A stretch of DNA of 64,000 nucleotides from Cymbidium sinense (Eukaryota > Streptophyta > Magnoliopsida > Asparagales > Orchidaceae). The DNA lies in the NCBI GenBank assembly GCA_021442155.1, contig CM038225.1:84828925-84892924 (forward strand), read 5' to 3'. Position numbers and translations under genes: made by a program. The notes beneath the pieces were generated by a model. The model worked only from the letters and a program-made list of their open reading frames with translations. It was not told where the DNA came from and ran no database searches. Below, in pieces: positions 1 to 10,819 of this stretch (its first letter is position 1; each line of letters starts with the position of its first letter).

Positions 1-1125
1 CCTTAACAAAATTTCGATAAGAGGGGATGTTTGGTGGAGATAACATTCATGAAATCAATGTTTAATCCACATATACGAATTTGAAAGAGTTAAGAAGGAA
101 AAGTCAAAGGATTTTTTAATGATATCAAAAAAGACTGGTGACAAGTTCTATCAAATGCTCAAAAGATACAAGGCCATTGATTAGTCTAAAGAGTTAAAGA
201 GTTCTATCAAGCTTGGAGTCACAGAGTGAGTGTAATCCCAGAAGGTCCAAATGCACCAGAATCATATTGAAAAATCTTCCATGGGTGAATGTTAGGAGAA
301 CAACCATTCTTTCAAATGATGAGAGGATAGTGTTGAAGTTCCCAACCAACCATGGTTTGTTATATGAAACAAAAGTTCTTAGATTGTCCCCAGGATGTTC
401 CTACACTTGTTACAAGAAGCATAAACAAGAGCCTATTAGAAATCAGGAGAGTTATGGACATTAACTTATTGAATATCATCAGAATAGAGATTGAGAACTA
501 TTCCAAAATAACCAAATTTTGTTTTTAAAACCTAGCATTAGAACATGATTGATCTTAATTAGAATGTATGAGGGGTTCAATGAGAACTAGTAAAGCAATA
601 TTATTTGGTCATATTTTAAAATTTGCGAAATGATGGTGAATTTTTATTCCAAATAAGAGCATTAAACATAACAAAAACTAAAGATAAGGTAAAGAACAAC
701 AAATAGATATGAGGGATAAGAAGGAACATACCATTATTTATAAGATGTGGAACCATATAGTAGATCAGTTGAGGTGTTAGAAAACATTTTTGGTTTTGGT
801 GATTTCTTTTTTAAAAATAGTTTGAAATGGTCTATCTTTATCCAAAGAATGCCATCAAACATTTAGTTGTATTAAGGATGGGGTCAAATTCAATCAAAAT
901 TCTAATGATAACTTTTTTTTATTTATTATTTGGAATTTATTTTGTATGTTTGATTAGAAGGAGATGAGTAAAACCATTTGGATTTGGGCCAAAATTTCAA
1001 AGAAGGAGGTTGTTTTTATTTTCCCATCATCATGTTTCCATTCAAATTACTCTAAGGTTAATGCTCCTTTGTTGATGCAAAGAGGCAAAGGAATCCAGTA
1101 TGAGGTTGAAATATTTTATTAGGTG
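1..1125 (-). mobile_element. LINE element A: decayed L1-type fragment (endonuclease and ORF1 C-terminal part)
   Basis: The sequence follows LINE B (8299 to about 9600) almost line by line but with many small deletions and substitutions, so no reading frame survives. It covers the antisense of the C-terminal part of the APE-type endonuclease, the ORF1/ORF2 junction and the C-terminal half of ORF1. The copy runs off the left window edge and fades out at about 1115, inside ORF1, so the 5' end is missing. At 511-528 it shares with LINE B (8901-8918) a deletion of about 20 bp in the endonuclease region that is absent from LINEs D and E. A and B therefore descend from one already defective copy. 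No telomere-like DNA flanks it on the visible side. Confidence 0.8.
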
Positions 1126-1130
1126 TATTT

Positions 1131-2840
1131 TGAAAAAGTACTTTTGGAAATTGTTGTTTTATAAAGGATTTAATTATTTTATTTATTTTTTTGAATGAAC
1201 CTTTACTTTAGAAATGATAAGGAGGAAGTCATTAGTTATTTATTTTATTAAATTTTAATTTCACCTATTCGGGAACCCAATAGGTTTCAAGACTACATGT
1301 AGTGAGGTCCTAAAACGTAAAGGATGTTGGCTAGCTTAGCTTAAGAATGAAATAAACTAAGCCAATGAAAAGAAGGATAGTCTCGAGATTCATATGAAAT
1401 ACAAATCCACTATTCGCTTGGAGACATGATCATTTACCAAAGATGGAGAGAGGAACTATCCCTGGCAGTCGCTAGAAAAATCTATGGTGAATTATTTTCA
1501 TCTTCATCTATCTATTGGAAAAAAAAATAAATGAAGGCAAAATTACATACTTGGTAGACACGTAGATCCAGATGTTCTTATTAGGGTGATCGTACAACAT
1601 TGAGGGATGATGTGCTATCTAAAGAGACGAGTCACCATCCCGCAATGCTAATCACCTAATGAGGACTCCTACATTATGGGTCTTGGATGTACCAGATTCT
1701 TCCCCTACTTTATATGGAAAAGTAAAGTAGGGTTTATTTTGTTCGTTAAGTTCCCTATGGATGTAAGCCCCCAATAGTTAATTACATTTTAAGGAATGAG
1801 ATTCATTAAGAATACTCTCAAATAAGGTAAATGATCATTATCTCCAAAGATTTCAAAGATAGGGCTATATTTTTAAGAGATCAAGTGGGATTGATCAATT
1901 AGAGGGAGATATTATCGAAGCTAAAGGGAGATAAGTAGGGGATGCTCACGACGTTAGGAAACCTAGCGAGCATCCCAAACTATCCTATGTTTGGTCTTTA
2001 TATTTTTAAAATTTGATGAGAATTATGTGTTTGAGTTGAATTTTTATTGGAAATCTAAGGCCTACAATTCCACAACACAAGATCGGAAATTCTAAGAGAT
2101 GAGGATTTTACTTGTAGCCCACAAAGGGAAACAAAACCATAGATTATAGGGAGCTTTGGCAAGGGACAAAGCACCATCTAAATCAAAGGAAAAGTGGGCA
2201 TATGGTTTACCTCCACAAGAGAAGATAAACCACCCACAATTGGACTTACAATCACCTGGGGGTGGCCGCCAACTAACTCCTATGATTTTAAATATATGTA
2301 AGCAAGTCATATGGTTTTGCAAGATAGCTAGGATATTCTTTATTTAGAAAAAGACTAAGTCCTTAAACATACTCTCTAAGAGACTAGATCATGTAGGGCA
2401 TGATTAATGACTTAAATCTAATGCAATTTTTTGTTAAGTTTTATTTTTATTTTTGGACAATTTATTTGACACAGGCTATGGGATTCATATGCCTAATGCA
2501 TGAGAAATTGGTTATGAGCCAAAATTAGCAAGAAAGAGGTCTCTTTCCACCATGGCTCTCAAAGATCATGCCAAGTTCTCTGGCAAATGTGGAAACGCTC
2601 TATTAGCAAGAGTGAAGCAAGATATTTTTTATGCATGATGTGAGATATACAAAATCCAGCTAAGGGGTTGTTAAATCTTTTATCTTGATTTATAACCTAG
2701 ACTTTATGTGAAGTTATGAGTTAATAATTTTTAAGTTTGAGTTGATTAATTGGATAGAAAATTTATTTTTCCCTAAGAGTCTAATCACATCCAGGCCATT
2801 CATCAAAGCAAGAAAGAAACTAGGAAAAACATGTCATCTA
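1131..2840. other. Unassigned AT-rich intergenic stretch
   Basis: I find no coding region here. The only short open frames lie at 2092-2347 and overlap on opposite strands; neither matches a family I know. The stretch has a short hairpin at 1939-1976 and otherwise looks like decayed intergenic or transposon DNA. It is not telomere-like. It may be a continuation of the dispersed repeat that starts near 2840, but the corresponding part of the right-hand copy lies outside the window, so this cannot be tested here. Confidence 0.4.
1939..1976. repeat. Short inverted repeat (hairpin)
   Basis: GGGATGCTC at 1939-1947 is the perfect reverse complement of GAGCATCCC at 1968-1976, and TAGG/CCTA inside the loop can extend the pairing. 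The spacer is 20 bases. No flanking gene or element gives it a role. Confidence 0.5.
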
Positions 2841-5800
2841 AATGCACAAGCTAAACAAACATCAGACAATTTTATAAAGCTAACACAAAAGAATATGAGA
2901 CCTTTGTGGTCGGGCTCCACAGCACAAACCTGAAAAGAAATGGGTAGCTGGGCTCTACCCTTACACAACTTAGATTAAAAATGAATTAATTACAATTTAG
3001 AAAGAATTCATGTTATGGGGGTCTTCATTCTTCATTCCTTCTTTTCTTCATTTCTTTCTTTCCTTCTTTCTTCTTTCTTTCTTTCCTTCTTTTGGTTGGT
3101 TGGGATGTGGTTGCTCCAATACTTTACATGGTGCATAAGACACTCTCTATGACCAATGCTCATCCTAATTCCCCCATAACATTTATTACAAATCTTAATT
3201 TTAAAATTACATGAAAAAGGAAAAGTAAATCTTGCTAAACCTGTACAACAGAGATTAACTAAACATACCACACAATCCTAAGCATGTATATGAATAAATT
3301 GGACTTAGAACCCCACACATGGGTAACCAAGTCCACCTATTCTAATTTGGATTATGATTAGGGGTATAAGCAACATGCACAAAGAAAAATATTTTATATT
3401 TCTTTATTACAATATCCCTTAAGCACAATCACCAGCAAAAAATAATGATTAAACTAAGATCATCCTATCATCCAGTCTATGCACATACACCCTAACATCT
3501 AGACTAAAATATTACATCACAAACAAAATCGCATCAAACCATGCATCGCCTAACATAGAGCTAGAAATGGTGACTTAGCCTAATGTGTGTGCCATTTAAG
3601 GTTGTGTGGCATGTCTTAGCTAGGCTTTAAGTTAGAATTTTCTAAGTGTGAAGGATTCAACTTAGAGGGTGGTTTCATTTAAGTGATTTTGTTGATTTGT
3701 TAATTTTATTTGATGATTTGATTTGGTTTGAATGAACCTACACTTAATTATTAAGTGTTGTAAAGAGAGGAAAAGAGAAGAGAACTTCTCTTTCCTCCCT
3801 ACCTTAAGTAATTTCTAAGGTAGATTCATTAATGATTTTTCTTTAGTGAATATTTTATTATGTGTTTTAATTAATCCTAAGTTTAGATTTGCTCTAAATA
3901 AACCTATTCAATAAGAAAGGCATCTTAGAATTAATTAAAGTGAATTACTATCACAAAACACACACTATTTATTTCTTTCTAACATGTGTATCATGCATAT
4001 GAATGATCTTAAGCATATCTATACATGCAAATGCAAACCTTAGCAAACTTTGATGATGAATGAAAGAAATGTTATTTTAGAAAAATTATATTTCATGATG
4101 CATGATTTTGTTAAGTAGAAAAGAGAGGGGTTCTTTTATCCATTAATCAAATGCACATTTACATGTATGAAAGACATAAGTGAGTATGGCACCATTGTTT
4201 TCAACACTAAGGGTATAAGGTACAAGACCTTCTTAGGGCTACTTAAAGCCTCGCAACCCCGGGATGTCCAGACTAATATACCACTTTTTTTAAATACACG
4301 TGCATGTGCAAAAACAAAACAAATGGATGAAGAATCATGCAAAAGGTTTATGTTTGTTTGTTTGATTTTGGTTGTTTAATTTACATGTGTAATGTGAAGA
4401 TCCTTCTTAAGCCATAACATAGAAGTGTATAGGAATGGATTTAAGCAAGTGTTATGTTCTTTTCAAATGAACTATACACTTTGCAAATCCTATACAAACC
4501 TATGTTAAGAAAAGAGAAGAAAATCACATAACACATTTTATGCTACAATCACATGCAAGCTTATAAGTATTTATAAGTAGCATACCTTCATTTATAATCT
4601 TTGATTCATAAGTTTTGAAAATAATTTTTGATTTAATAGTGATAATAGCCACTCATATTCTTACTTTAGCCAAAACATGCAATTTGACATAAAGGAAACA
4701 TTTCATTTATTTTGATTTTTCAAAAGATATGAATGCATGATTTCATATGGCATACAACATTTTAGCATGTTTGGAAAGAAATAAAGTGATGTAAGCATGT
4801 AACTTCATTCACCCTAATTAATTCCTAAAGACAATCTTATGAAATTAGATCATTTAAAGTGAATCAACATTTCATAAAGAGATTTTTATTTTTGTTTTGA
4901 ATTTGATTTAGAAATGTGAAAAGAGTTTTGGTCCTAACCCATTTCCCCATGTGTGAATTGATTTATTTTAATTTTAGAATAATTAGATTGATTTTATGTT
5001 TTGTTTAGATTAAGGTGTAGATTAAATTCATTAATTACCCCTTACCTACACCACTTTAACATAATTATTCAAACAATTGTGAGCCAACATATGATATGCA
5101 ACCACATGGAATTTAAATCATCAATGCTCCTAAGAAAGAAAGGGGCCTAATGCAATTGCCTCATAATTATTGATTAATTAAATTAAGGGTTTTCATTAAG
5201 TACTTTCATAATCTCTCCATACATGTGGGTTGCATTTTAATTTCCTTAAGCTTACCTTAAGCTTTTGAACACCTAAGGATCTACCAAAAAGAGATTGATT
5301 AATTTCAGATTGGTTTTGAAAGTTTGATTAGATTAATTAAGTAGATCAGTAGTGGATTAATCCTTAATTATGTTTTGATTAAGGAAGAAAGGGGGTTTAG
5401 GGAATAACTTAGGGAAAGTACCCCAAACTCATTCCATAAACTTTCTCTTCACTTAAACAATGCTTAATTATCTTAATTAAGTGATTAAACCACTTCACAT
5501 GCTTAATTACTCTTAATTACATTAAGAGGGTGATTAGGGATTCATTAATTGATTTTCCTAATTAACTCATTAATAAATTCCAAGAAAATTAGGGGAGGTA
5601 GAAGTCATCCCCCTAAACATGTCTGAGAAGTTTGGAATTGATTAATGAAATGATTAGTAATGTTATTAAGTTTTTTAAACCCTAATTAAGGAAAATTCAC
5701 TATTTAAAATTAATTAGGAATAATTTTATTGAATTCCCCTCTGAATTATTTTAAAATGAAGTTAAGTTTGTATTTTTAGATATTTCTACATTTAATTATG

Positions 5801-7520
5801 AATTTATGAAGTTTTAGTGATTTAAGTAATTAAATAACCTAATTATATAACTAATCTCATTGGAATCATGTAATGGACTCTTGTGCGGCACATGCTTTCC
5901 ACGTGATGGGATTGGTTATTTAAGTTATCATCATTTGCCATGTCGGATTGCACCACACTTTCCCACAGCGTCGATTAAGGATGGGATGGTCGATCAAACC
6001 ACAATTTTGAAGGATTAAATCAAGGATCTAATGGATTGTCGGGTGTCCATCAAAACATGCGAGGATGGGCGGTCCATATTCATCCCACACTTATACTGCG
6101 GGAGACGGAGACCGTCCATCCTCCATGGCTTGATCTGAGCTCACTTGAGCTTGGATAAGGTTGAGATTAAAACCCTCACCATCTAGAAGTAAGGAGAGAA
6201 CAACCACAGGTTGAATTTTAATGGGATTACAATTCCCTTCACAAAGGACAAGCATTTTTCAACTTAAGCTCAATTTTGGGGCATACCTCACGGAGGCTAT
6301 CAGGTGCTTCCAACATTTTAGGCAGCTTCATCTAGTGGGAAAGAAGCCCTTTTTAAGGTTTCAAGGTTCAATTTGTAGTGGATCTTCCAATTGAACAAAG
6401 CTTGCTTCAATGGCTTGTGAATTCGATCGAACTCCCCCTTCTTGTGTCTTGGAGACTTGGGAAAATCTTTGGGTAAGCTCAACTTGGTGCCTTGATGGTG
6501 CTTGCAAGAGCAATTGGAGTTTGATTGAGAATTGAGCAAAGTGGAAATCTCCCTAACCTCCCCTATTTTGACTTTGAAAATATCCGTGAAGTATAAATTG
6601 GAATGAGCTTAAGAATGCTTGTGGAAACTTGGAGAAGCTTGCCTTTGATCCTCTCAGCTCAATCAAATGCAAGAACTTGGTTTGAGTGGAAATGAGGGGG
6701 AGTATATCTTCCCCTACTTGGATTGGATGACCGAAGCTTGCCTTGCTATTTTGATCAAATTGAGGACATTGAATGGGTTATTTTGGTTGTTTAGAGTGCC
6801 ATGTGCTTCGATTTTGGTAGAGGAGTGGAAGTGTGGAGGTGCACATGTGTTAAATGAGTGTGGAAGGTGATCCATGTGGGGAATTTTGATTGTAGGGGTC
6901 ATTTTGGCCTTGGGTTGGGTCATGGCTGACCCAAACCCATTGGGTCATGTGCACCACCTCCCTTGGTGTCCAAATGGTCCACTAGGAGGATGCCAAGGGG
7001 CCATGAAAGGAATTGACCAAATTCCAAGTGGATTTGGCCATAAGTTACCTTTGACCAAAGGGTAAAATGGTCAGGGTTTGATTTGATTTGGGCATATTTA
7101 GAATGATTGAAAAATGTGTTGTTCCAATTTTCAATGAATTTGGTGTTGATTTGATATGATTTGGCTCAAGTTGATCTTTTTAGGTCAAAATGGTTCAACT
7201 TGGATGAAGTTGACCAATTGGTTAAATTGGGTCAAATCATGGGTTAGGTCAAGTTCAAATTTGTAATGATTTGGTATCTTTAGTTTGGTTTGATTTGATT
7301 TATATTTGGCTTTGGTTCATTTGAGTTCACTTTGGTCAAATGGATCAAGTAGACCAATTTGACCCACTTGACCCAATTGGGTTAGGTCATGGATTGGTTT
7401 AGGCTTGGTTGATCATTTGAAATGTTTTGAAAGCTCTAGTTTCAATCAAATTTGATTTGGTTAAGTTTCAAGTTGATTTGACCTTTTAGGTCAAGTTGGG
7501 TTCATGGTGGGCTGGGTGGT
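2840..7520 (-). mobile_element. Non-coding dispersed repeat, left copy (inverted relative to the right flank)
   Basis: Several blocks match the reverse complement of 56242-64000. One is the GGGTAGCT...GCTCTACCC block at about 2940-2962 (right copy about 63845-63870). Others are the GGGGGTCTTC block at about 3017 (right copy about 63783), the 'ggacttag...gggtaaccaagtcc' block at about 3300-3340 (right copy about 63505-63545), and the AGGCCTAAT-type block near 5140 (right copy about 61370). A CACGTG-containing segment near 5900 parallels segments near 58744 and 60246. There is no gag, pol or transposase frame. Length, lack of coding capacity and recurrence suggest a large non-autonomous retroelement or a decayed LTR element; the class is not proven. 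The 3.6-7.5 kb part is AT-rich and holds no gene. Rich in GGTCAA/TTGACC words from 6900 to 7500. Confidence 0.55.
3028..3094. repeat. Pyrimidine-rich microsatellite (TTTC/TTCC)n
   Basis: A run composed almost wholly of T and C with irregular CTTT and CCTT units. It lies next to the GGGGGTCTTC block of the dispersed repeat. The right-hand copy has only a short pyrimidine run in the same place, so the expansion is local to this copy. Confidence 0.8.
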
Positions 7521-7522
7521 CT

Positions 7523-9065
7523 AGTTGGAAAGAAATTTAGCAATGATTTTATGAAAGAAGGTGCATAGATTGATTGGTTTGAAATCACCCCAGCACTCAG
7601 GATTATCAATTTTTGGTATAAGGATAATGAATGTGCTAGAGAAATATCTAGGAAGAGGATTACCCATGAAGAAATCAACCACAGCATCAACTAAGTCATA
7701 CTTGATAACAGACCAACAATGCTGAAAAAATTGAGTTGTATAACCTTTCGGACCAGCAGTAGAATCAACGTTCATGTTATTAAGAATTTGACCAATCTCT
7801 GCTTCCGTAGGGACCATAGTAAGCAAATGATTATCATCACTTGTAATTGTTAAGGGAATCAAATGAGGATTGGAGGTAGCCTCTAAAGTGTGGCTCTTGT
7901 TCAACAAATTTTTAAAATGATTAGTGACAGAGTCTTTAATCTCATTATTGTCAGTGATCCAGTTGCCATTATCACTTTTAATTTTTTGGACAAAGTTTAA
8001 AGCTCTCTTTTTTGGCAAAGAGCATGGAAATATCTGGTATTTCTGTCCCCATCAGCAATATGTTTACTAGCAGCCTTTTGCTGCCAATAAGTTTCTTCCA
8101 TATTCTGATAGATAACCAGGTTATAGTTTACTTCATTTAAATCCTTTAGTTTAGAAGAGTCAGTCAAAATAGCATTTTCAAGACAATAAACCAATTGGTC
8201 CATGTTTTTGATGTTAGCAAAGAGATTTTTAAAACAGTGCTTGTTCCACCAAGTTAGGTTTTGTTTAAGTCTTTTAAGTTTAAACTAGAGACGAATCATG
8301 CCCTTAACAGAATTATCAGGGTGAAGAGGGGCCATCCAGTTGGTGGAGATAACATTCAAGAAATCAATGTGCTGAATCCACATATTCTGGAATTTGAAAG
8401 AGTTAAAGAAGGAAAGTCTATTAGAGGGATTTTTAATGGATATCAAAAGAGGAGTGTGGTCGGACAAAGTTCTACTCAAATGCTCAACAGAGGTACAAGG
8501 CCATTGATTAGTCCAAAGAGAGTTAAAGAGAGTTCTATCAAGCGTTGCCGAGTCTAGAGTGTGCCAAGTGTAATCCGAACCCGAGAAGCCAATGTCAAAA
8601 AGGTTGCAACCAAGAATCATATTGGAAAAATCTTCCATGGAGTGAATGTTAGGAGAACAACCACCCCTTCTTTCAAATGATGAGAGGATAGTGTTGAAGT
8701 TGCCCCCAACCAACCATGGTTTGTTAACAGTAGAAGCAAAAGTTCTTAGATTGTCCCAAGGATGTTCCTACCAGTCTTGTTACAAGAAGCATAAAAAAGA
8801 GCCTAAGCGGAGAAATCACCCAGAGAGTTATGGACATTAACAACTTATTGAATATCATCAAGAATAGAGACCTTGACTGAACTATTCCAAAATCACCAAA
8901 TTTTGTTGTTAAAACCTAGCATTCTAGCAACATGATTGATCTTAGTAGAATGTATGAGGGGTTCAATGAGAACTAGTAAAGCAATATTATTAATACGTCA
9001 TAGACTTCTAACAGTTGCGGAATGGTCCCAATCCCTCAAACATTCCAAATAAGAGCATTAAACAT
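7523..9065 (-). pseudogene. LINE B ORF2 remnant: endonuclease, linker and first RT motifs
   Basis: The frame would start at the ATG at 9065 (M-F-N-A-L-I-W-N-V), followed almost at once by a stop where LINE E has Arg in 'NVRGIG'. The APE-type endonuclease C-terminal half is open at 8285-8713: GG(N)FNTIL, the YTWH motif, LDRTLFN and SDHTPLL. In LINE E the first reads GGDFN, so the Asp is Asn here. The linker follows at 7997-8203 and 7521-8018 with the conserved HIADGDRNTRYFHAL and LIPKIDNPECW-type RT motifs. Frameshifts separate these pieces. The frame runs into foreign sequence at about 7523. The ORF is not functional: it lacks the RT catalytic aspartates and carries several breaks. Confidence 0.85.
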
Positions 9066-9132
9066 AACAAAACTAAAGATAAGGTAAAGAACAAACAAAT
9101 AGATAAGAGGGATAAGAAGGAACATAATACCA

Positions 9133-10719
9133 TTATTTATAAGATGTGGAACCAGATATAGTAGATCTAGTTGAGGTGTTAGAAAACATTTTTGGTTTTA
9201 GTGATTTCTTTTAAAATAGTTTGAAATGGTCTATCTTTATCCAAAGAATCGCCATCCGAGAGAGACTGTTTAGTTGTATTAAGGATGGGGTCAAATTCAA
9301 TCAAAGCATTCTAATGATAACTTCTCCTTCCTCTATTTCAGTATTACTCTGGAAGGTCGGATTAGCATGTATGTCAGTCTCAAGATTAGAAGGAGATGTA
9401 GTAAAACCATTTAGTGCACAGATTTCAGGAGCAACACAAATTTCAAGAGCATCTTCAGAATTGTTTTTTAGATTTTCCCTCATCATCATGTTTCCATTCA
9501 AATTACTACTAAGGTTCACATGCTCCTCCTCATGTTCAGTAATCAAAAGAGGCAAAGGAGTCTGAGTAGAGGCAATATCTTGAGGAGGCAAATGATTATG
9601 TAAATAGGGTTCACATCCAAAACGTCATATTCAACATTATGATTAACATTATCAATATCTTTTACCTGCTCTGATTGAATTTTCGTGTTATCCTCATGGA
9701 GCACTTCATTAAGAAAAGCAGTTGGTGTTAAGGAAGTGGAAATAGGATTCCCATTTTGGTTAACCATAGGCACATAAATAGATTTACCCACATTATTGGT
9801 TGGTATAATAGGATTAGGGTCAGTCAAGTTTTTCTTTTTAAATTATGGATGCAGTACGAAACATTCAGAATTATCGTGCCCATGAATTTTGCAATGCGAG
9901 CAGAAAATAGAAAAATTCTTAAATTCAACTTTTTGATTGTAACCAAACTTTTCTGAGCCTATCTAAACTTCTTTTGGGTACTTTTTAGATATATCAATTT
10001 CCACCAAAATGTGAGCAACAGAAGGCCGGGATCTTACAATGGTGGCCTGATCAATTTGAAGAGGCTGGCCAAAAAGAGCCCCAACAGCAAAAAGAACTTG
10101 ATGTGTAACATAGTGAATTCTCATGTTAGGAAGAGCCAACCAACCAGGAATAATCAAAGATTCCTTTTTTTATCAAAAAGGGGAGACCACTTTAAAAGAT
10201 CCATTTGACAATTGAAAACAAAATAAGAATGTCATGAGAAAACCCTCAAATAATCTAGATCATTCGTAAGCTGAATTAAAACATGCCTTGGATCAATCAA
10301 ACCAATCAAAAAAGCACTAGGGAGCTTGAGATTATGAAAAAAGATCAGATATTATCTAGATTATGTAGCCGTAAAGTAAATTTACCAACTAAAGTGAATT
10401 CATAAGGCTTGGCTAGCTTCTCAACATCATTATTCGTGCACATAACCGCTGGGATACCACGAAACAAGGTCAATATCAAATTCAAGAAATCAGATAGGGC
10501 AAGGCTCATACCAGAGAGAGCATCCTTGAATGATTTTACTGCAGGTAAAGCAGAAAGAGCTTGCAGTTCCATAAAACATGTTGAATCAGATACCCTAGTT
10601 GCCACCTCCATGGAGAAAATGCTCGGCTGCGCAGCCAAATGAACCGCAACCATCAACAAGACCACGGGAGCATCACACACGTCTCCAAATAGAGGCAAAA
10701 TAACAAAGAGCTGATCCAA
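9133..10719 (-). pseudogene. LINE B ORF1 remnant (DUF4283-like region plus CCHC zinc knuckle)
   Basis: ORF1 of plant L1-type LINEs encodes an RNA-binding, gag-like protein. The N-terminal part is open at 10345-10719 and ends in the KPYEFTLVGKFTLR segment typical of the DUF4283 start. The middle part (about 9960-10340) is frameshifted but keeps the LxNMRIHYVTHQVLFAVGALFG and QIDQAT pieces. A clear zinc knuckle, CSHCKIHGHDNSEC (CX2CX4HX4C), lies at about 9880-9925. After a stop, the C-terminal part is open at 9543-9827 and 9301-9591. The frame ends at a TAA at 9133-9135, about 67 bp before the ORF2 start, the same arrangement as in LINE E. The first Met cannot be fixed because the N-terminus differs between copies. 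Confidence 0.8.
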
Positions 10720-10819
10720 AATGGTAGAAAATTGACCAGATTGCTAGGAAAAAGGAATCAGATCGAAGGAAAAATGCAATCACCAGAGAGCGCCGCAGAG
10801 AGATCAGGTTCTCAGGAGG

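Noticed and set aside
213..464. Plus-strand frame of 83 codons, related to one at 8646-8840
   Set aside because: Both are antisense shadows of the LINE endonuclease region, not a conserved small protein.
2092..2347. Possible short gene on either strand
   Set aside because: The two frames overlap each other antisense, are under 80 codons, lack a recognisable domain and have no neighbouring gene structure.
3028..3094. Lysine/glutamate-rich frame ending over the TTTC microsatellite (3032-3271)
   Set aside because: The KERKKEERRK-type tail is the translation of the pyrimidine microsatellite; the rest has no match to any family I know.
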